Assembly (NCBI GenBank): GCA_002499455.1
Contig: DALN01000024.1
Span: 1 to 7,656, forward strand
From: Methanoculleus sp. UBA77
Lineage (GTDB): Archaea > Halobacteriota > Methanomicrobia > Methanomicrobiales > Methanoculleaceae
Direction of reading: 5' to 3'
DNA length: 7,656 nt
Position 1 is the stretch's first letter. Each line of letters begins with the position of its first letter. The notes under the pieces were generated by a model. The model saw only the letters and a program-made list of their open reading frames with translations, had not been told where the DNA came from and did not search any database. Positions 6,869 through 7,656 of the stretch are shown here, piece after piece. Both the position numbers and the translations under genes were made by a program.

Positions 6869-6926
6869 GATAATGGCCCGGGGATCTGGTGAAAGGGGAG
6901 GGGACGAGGCCTGTACCGGCGAACGA

Positions 6927-7656
6927 TCACGCCCTCAGCCCCACCTCGGCGCTCGCCGGTCTGATCTCGGAGAAGAGACGGATGTTCCCGCCGCCGCCGA
7001 GCAGGGCGGCGTCCCACCCGACGAACCGGTCCGACCGGTAGGCCATGAAGGCGTCCTGGGAGAAGACCGGGATGCAGGGCACCTCTTCGGCAAGGATCTC
7101 CTGCAGCTTAAATCCGATCTCCTCCCTTTTATCGGGATCGGCCGTGCTCTTCAACTCGGTGATGAGCCTGTTGAAGGTCTCGTTGTCGAAGTGGTAGTAG
7201 TTCTCGCCGAGCGGGCTCCTCTGGAAGTTGTCCAGGCGGTCAATGTCCTCGTGCCAGCGACCGGGCATGCCGTCGAAGTGAACGACCGTCTTTGCGATCC
7301 AGTCCAGGTAGATCGAATCGTCCACCTGTGGGGTCTCGACGATTCGTATACCGAGTTTCCCCTCCCAGTCTTCCTTGAGCACGGCCACGATCTTCTGATC
7401 GACGGCGTTCGTGGACGCTTTGCCGGCGAGGGGAATGGTGATCTCGACCCGGTTTCCGTTGGGATCGAGGAGGACCGGCCTCCCGTTCTCCTCGGTCAGG
7501 TTGAAGCCGGCCGCGACGAGCTGCCTCTTCGCCTCCTCGATGTCGTAGTAGAACAGGCCGTTCGTCGCGGGATTGACCTGGTCGCCGGCCAGGGCCGGGA
7601 GGAGGAAAACCGTCTCCGTCGGGCGGGCTCCCTCGCCGACCAGCCAGCAGACCCGT
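6927..7656 (-). CDS. ABC transporter substrate-binding protein, family 5 (partial, 5' end beyond the right edge)
   Basis: This is the C-terminal 242 residues of an extracellular binding protein that delivers ligand to the two permeases. The frame stays open to the right edge, so the N-terminal half and the lipoprotein or membrane anchor signal are missing. Visible family features are NGLFYYDIEEAKRQLVAAGF, the segment in which the ligand-domain helix follows the conserved Tyr-Asp; IVAVLKEDWEGKLGIRI with its usual Ile/Leu spacing; and ADPDKREEIGFKLQEILAEE before PCIPVF, the standard C-terminal pattern of the family. A GTG at 7388 is internal and is not the real start. The C-terminus (EIRPASAEVGLRA) is short and carries no anchor. 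The ligand may be peptide, nickel chelate or another small molecule; the specificity region is largely absent. Confidence 0.9.
   Translation of the reverse strand, partial: RVCWLVGEGARPTETVFLLPALAGDQVNPATNGLFYYDIEEAKRQLVAAGFNLTEENGRPVLLDPNGNRVEITIPLAGKASTNAVDQKIVAVLKEDWEGKLGIRIVETPQVDDSIYLDWIAKTVVHFDGMPGRWHEDIDRLDNFQRSPLGENYYHFDNETFNRLITELKSTADPDKREEIGFKLQEILAEEVPCIPVFSQDAFMAYRSDRFVGWDAALLGGGGNIRLFSEIRPASAEVGLRA

Noticed and set aside
5858..6892. Long plus-strand open frame (344 codons) opposite the DppB-type permease.
   Set aside because: The highly charged, low-complexity product is a shadow of a hydrophobic membrane protein read in reverse. No promoter or ribosome binding site is visible.
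6927..7388. A short binding-protein gene starting at GTG 7388.
   Set aside because: The same frame continues without a stop to the right edge and encodes recognisable family-5 sequence upstream of 7388, so the GTG is an internal valine codon.
1..7656. Mobile elements, CRISPR arrays, tRNA or rRNA genes.
   Set aside because: No direct-repeat arrays, transposase-like products, terminal inverted repeats, cloverleaf-like sequences or rRNA-like stretches were seen. Nearly all sequence outside 2480-2706 is explained by intact genes.

Overview
The window looks like chromosomal DNA from a methanogenic archaeon, most likely Methanomicrobiales and perhaps near Methanoculleus. The reasons are a GC-rich coding sequence, separate AT-rich spacers with archaeal TATA boxes, GGTGAT/GGAGG-type ribosome binding sites, a four-subunit archaeal pyruvate:ferredoxin oxidoreductase, and a small surface protein whose domain I recall from methanogen envelope proteins. 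The genus is inferred from memory of family resemblance, not from a search.

Layout, left to right: (1) Positions 1-2479, minus strand: the por operon, transcribed in the order porC, porD, porA, porB. The genes overlap or touch (TGATG, TAATG, TGA-ATG), and porB runs off the left edge. (2) Positions 2480-2706: a divergent spacer. It holds a TATA box and short leader for porC on the minus strand, a TATA box and GGTGAT site for the plus-strand gene, a 14-bp palindrome beside the second TATA box, and a hairpin plus T8 tract that reads as a minus-strand terminator just upstream of the por promoter. (3) Positions 2707-3273, plus strand: a small secreted protein with a signal peptide, one beta-sandwich-like module and a C-terminal membrane anchor. 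(4) Positions 3289-7656, minus strand: a five-gene peptide/nickel-type ABC importer, in the order binding protein (cut by the right edge), two permeases and two ATPases. The last four genes are packed closely, three of the junctions by overlap.

Function: PorABCD links acetyl-CoA, CO2 and reduced ferredoxin to pyruvate, the entry point of carbon into biosynthesis in hydrogenotrophic methanogens. The ABC system would capture an oligopeptide, a nickel chelate or a similar small ligand outside the cell and import it with ATP; the visible sequence does not settle which. The surface protein is unlikely to share a job with either neighbour, since it is transcribed divergently from por and convergently with the transporter.

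I saw no RNA gene, CRISPR array, insertion sequence or phage-like gene. The gene content is ordinary. The less ordinary material is the regulatory layout of the 227-base spacer and the stand-alone surface module.
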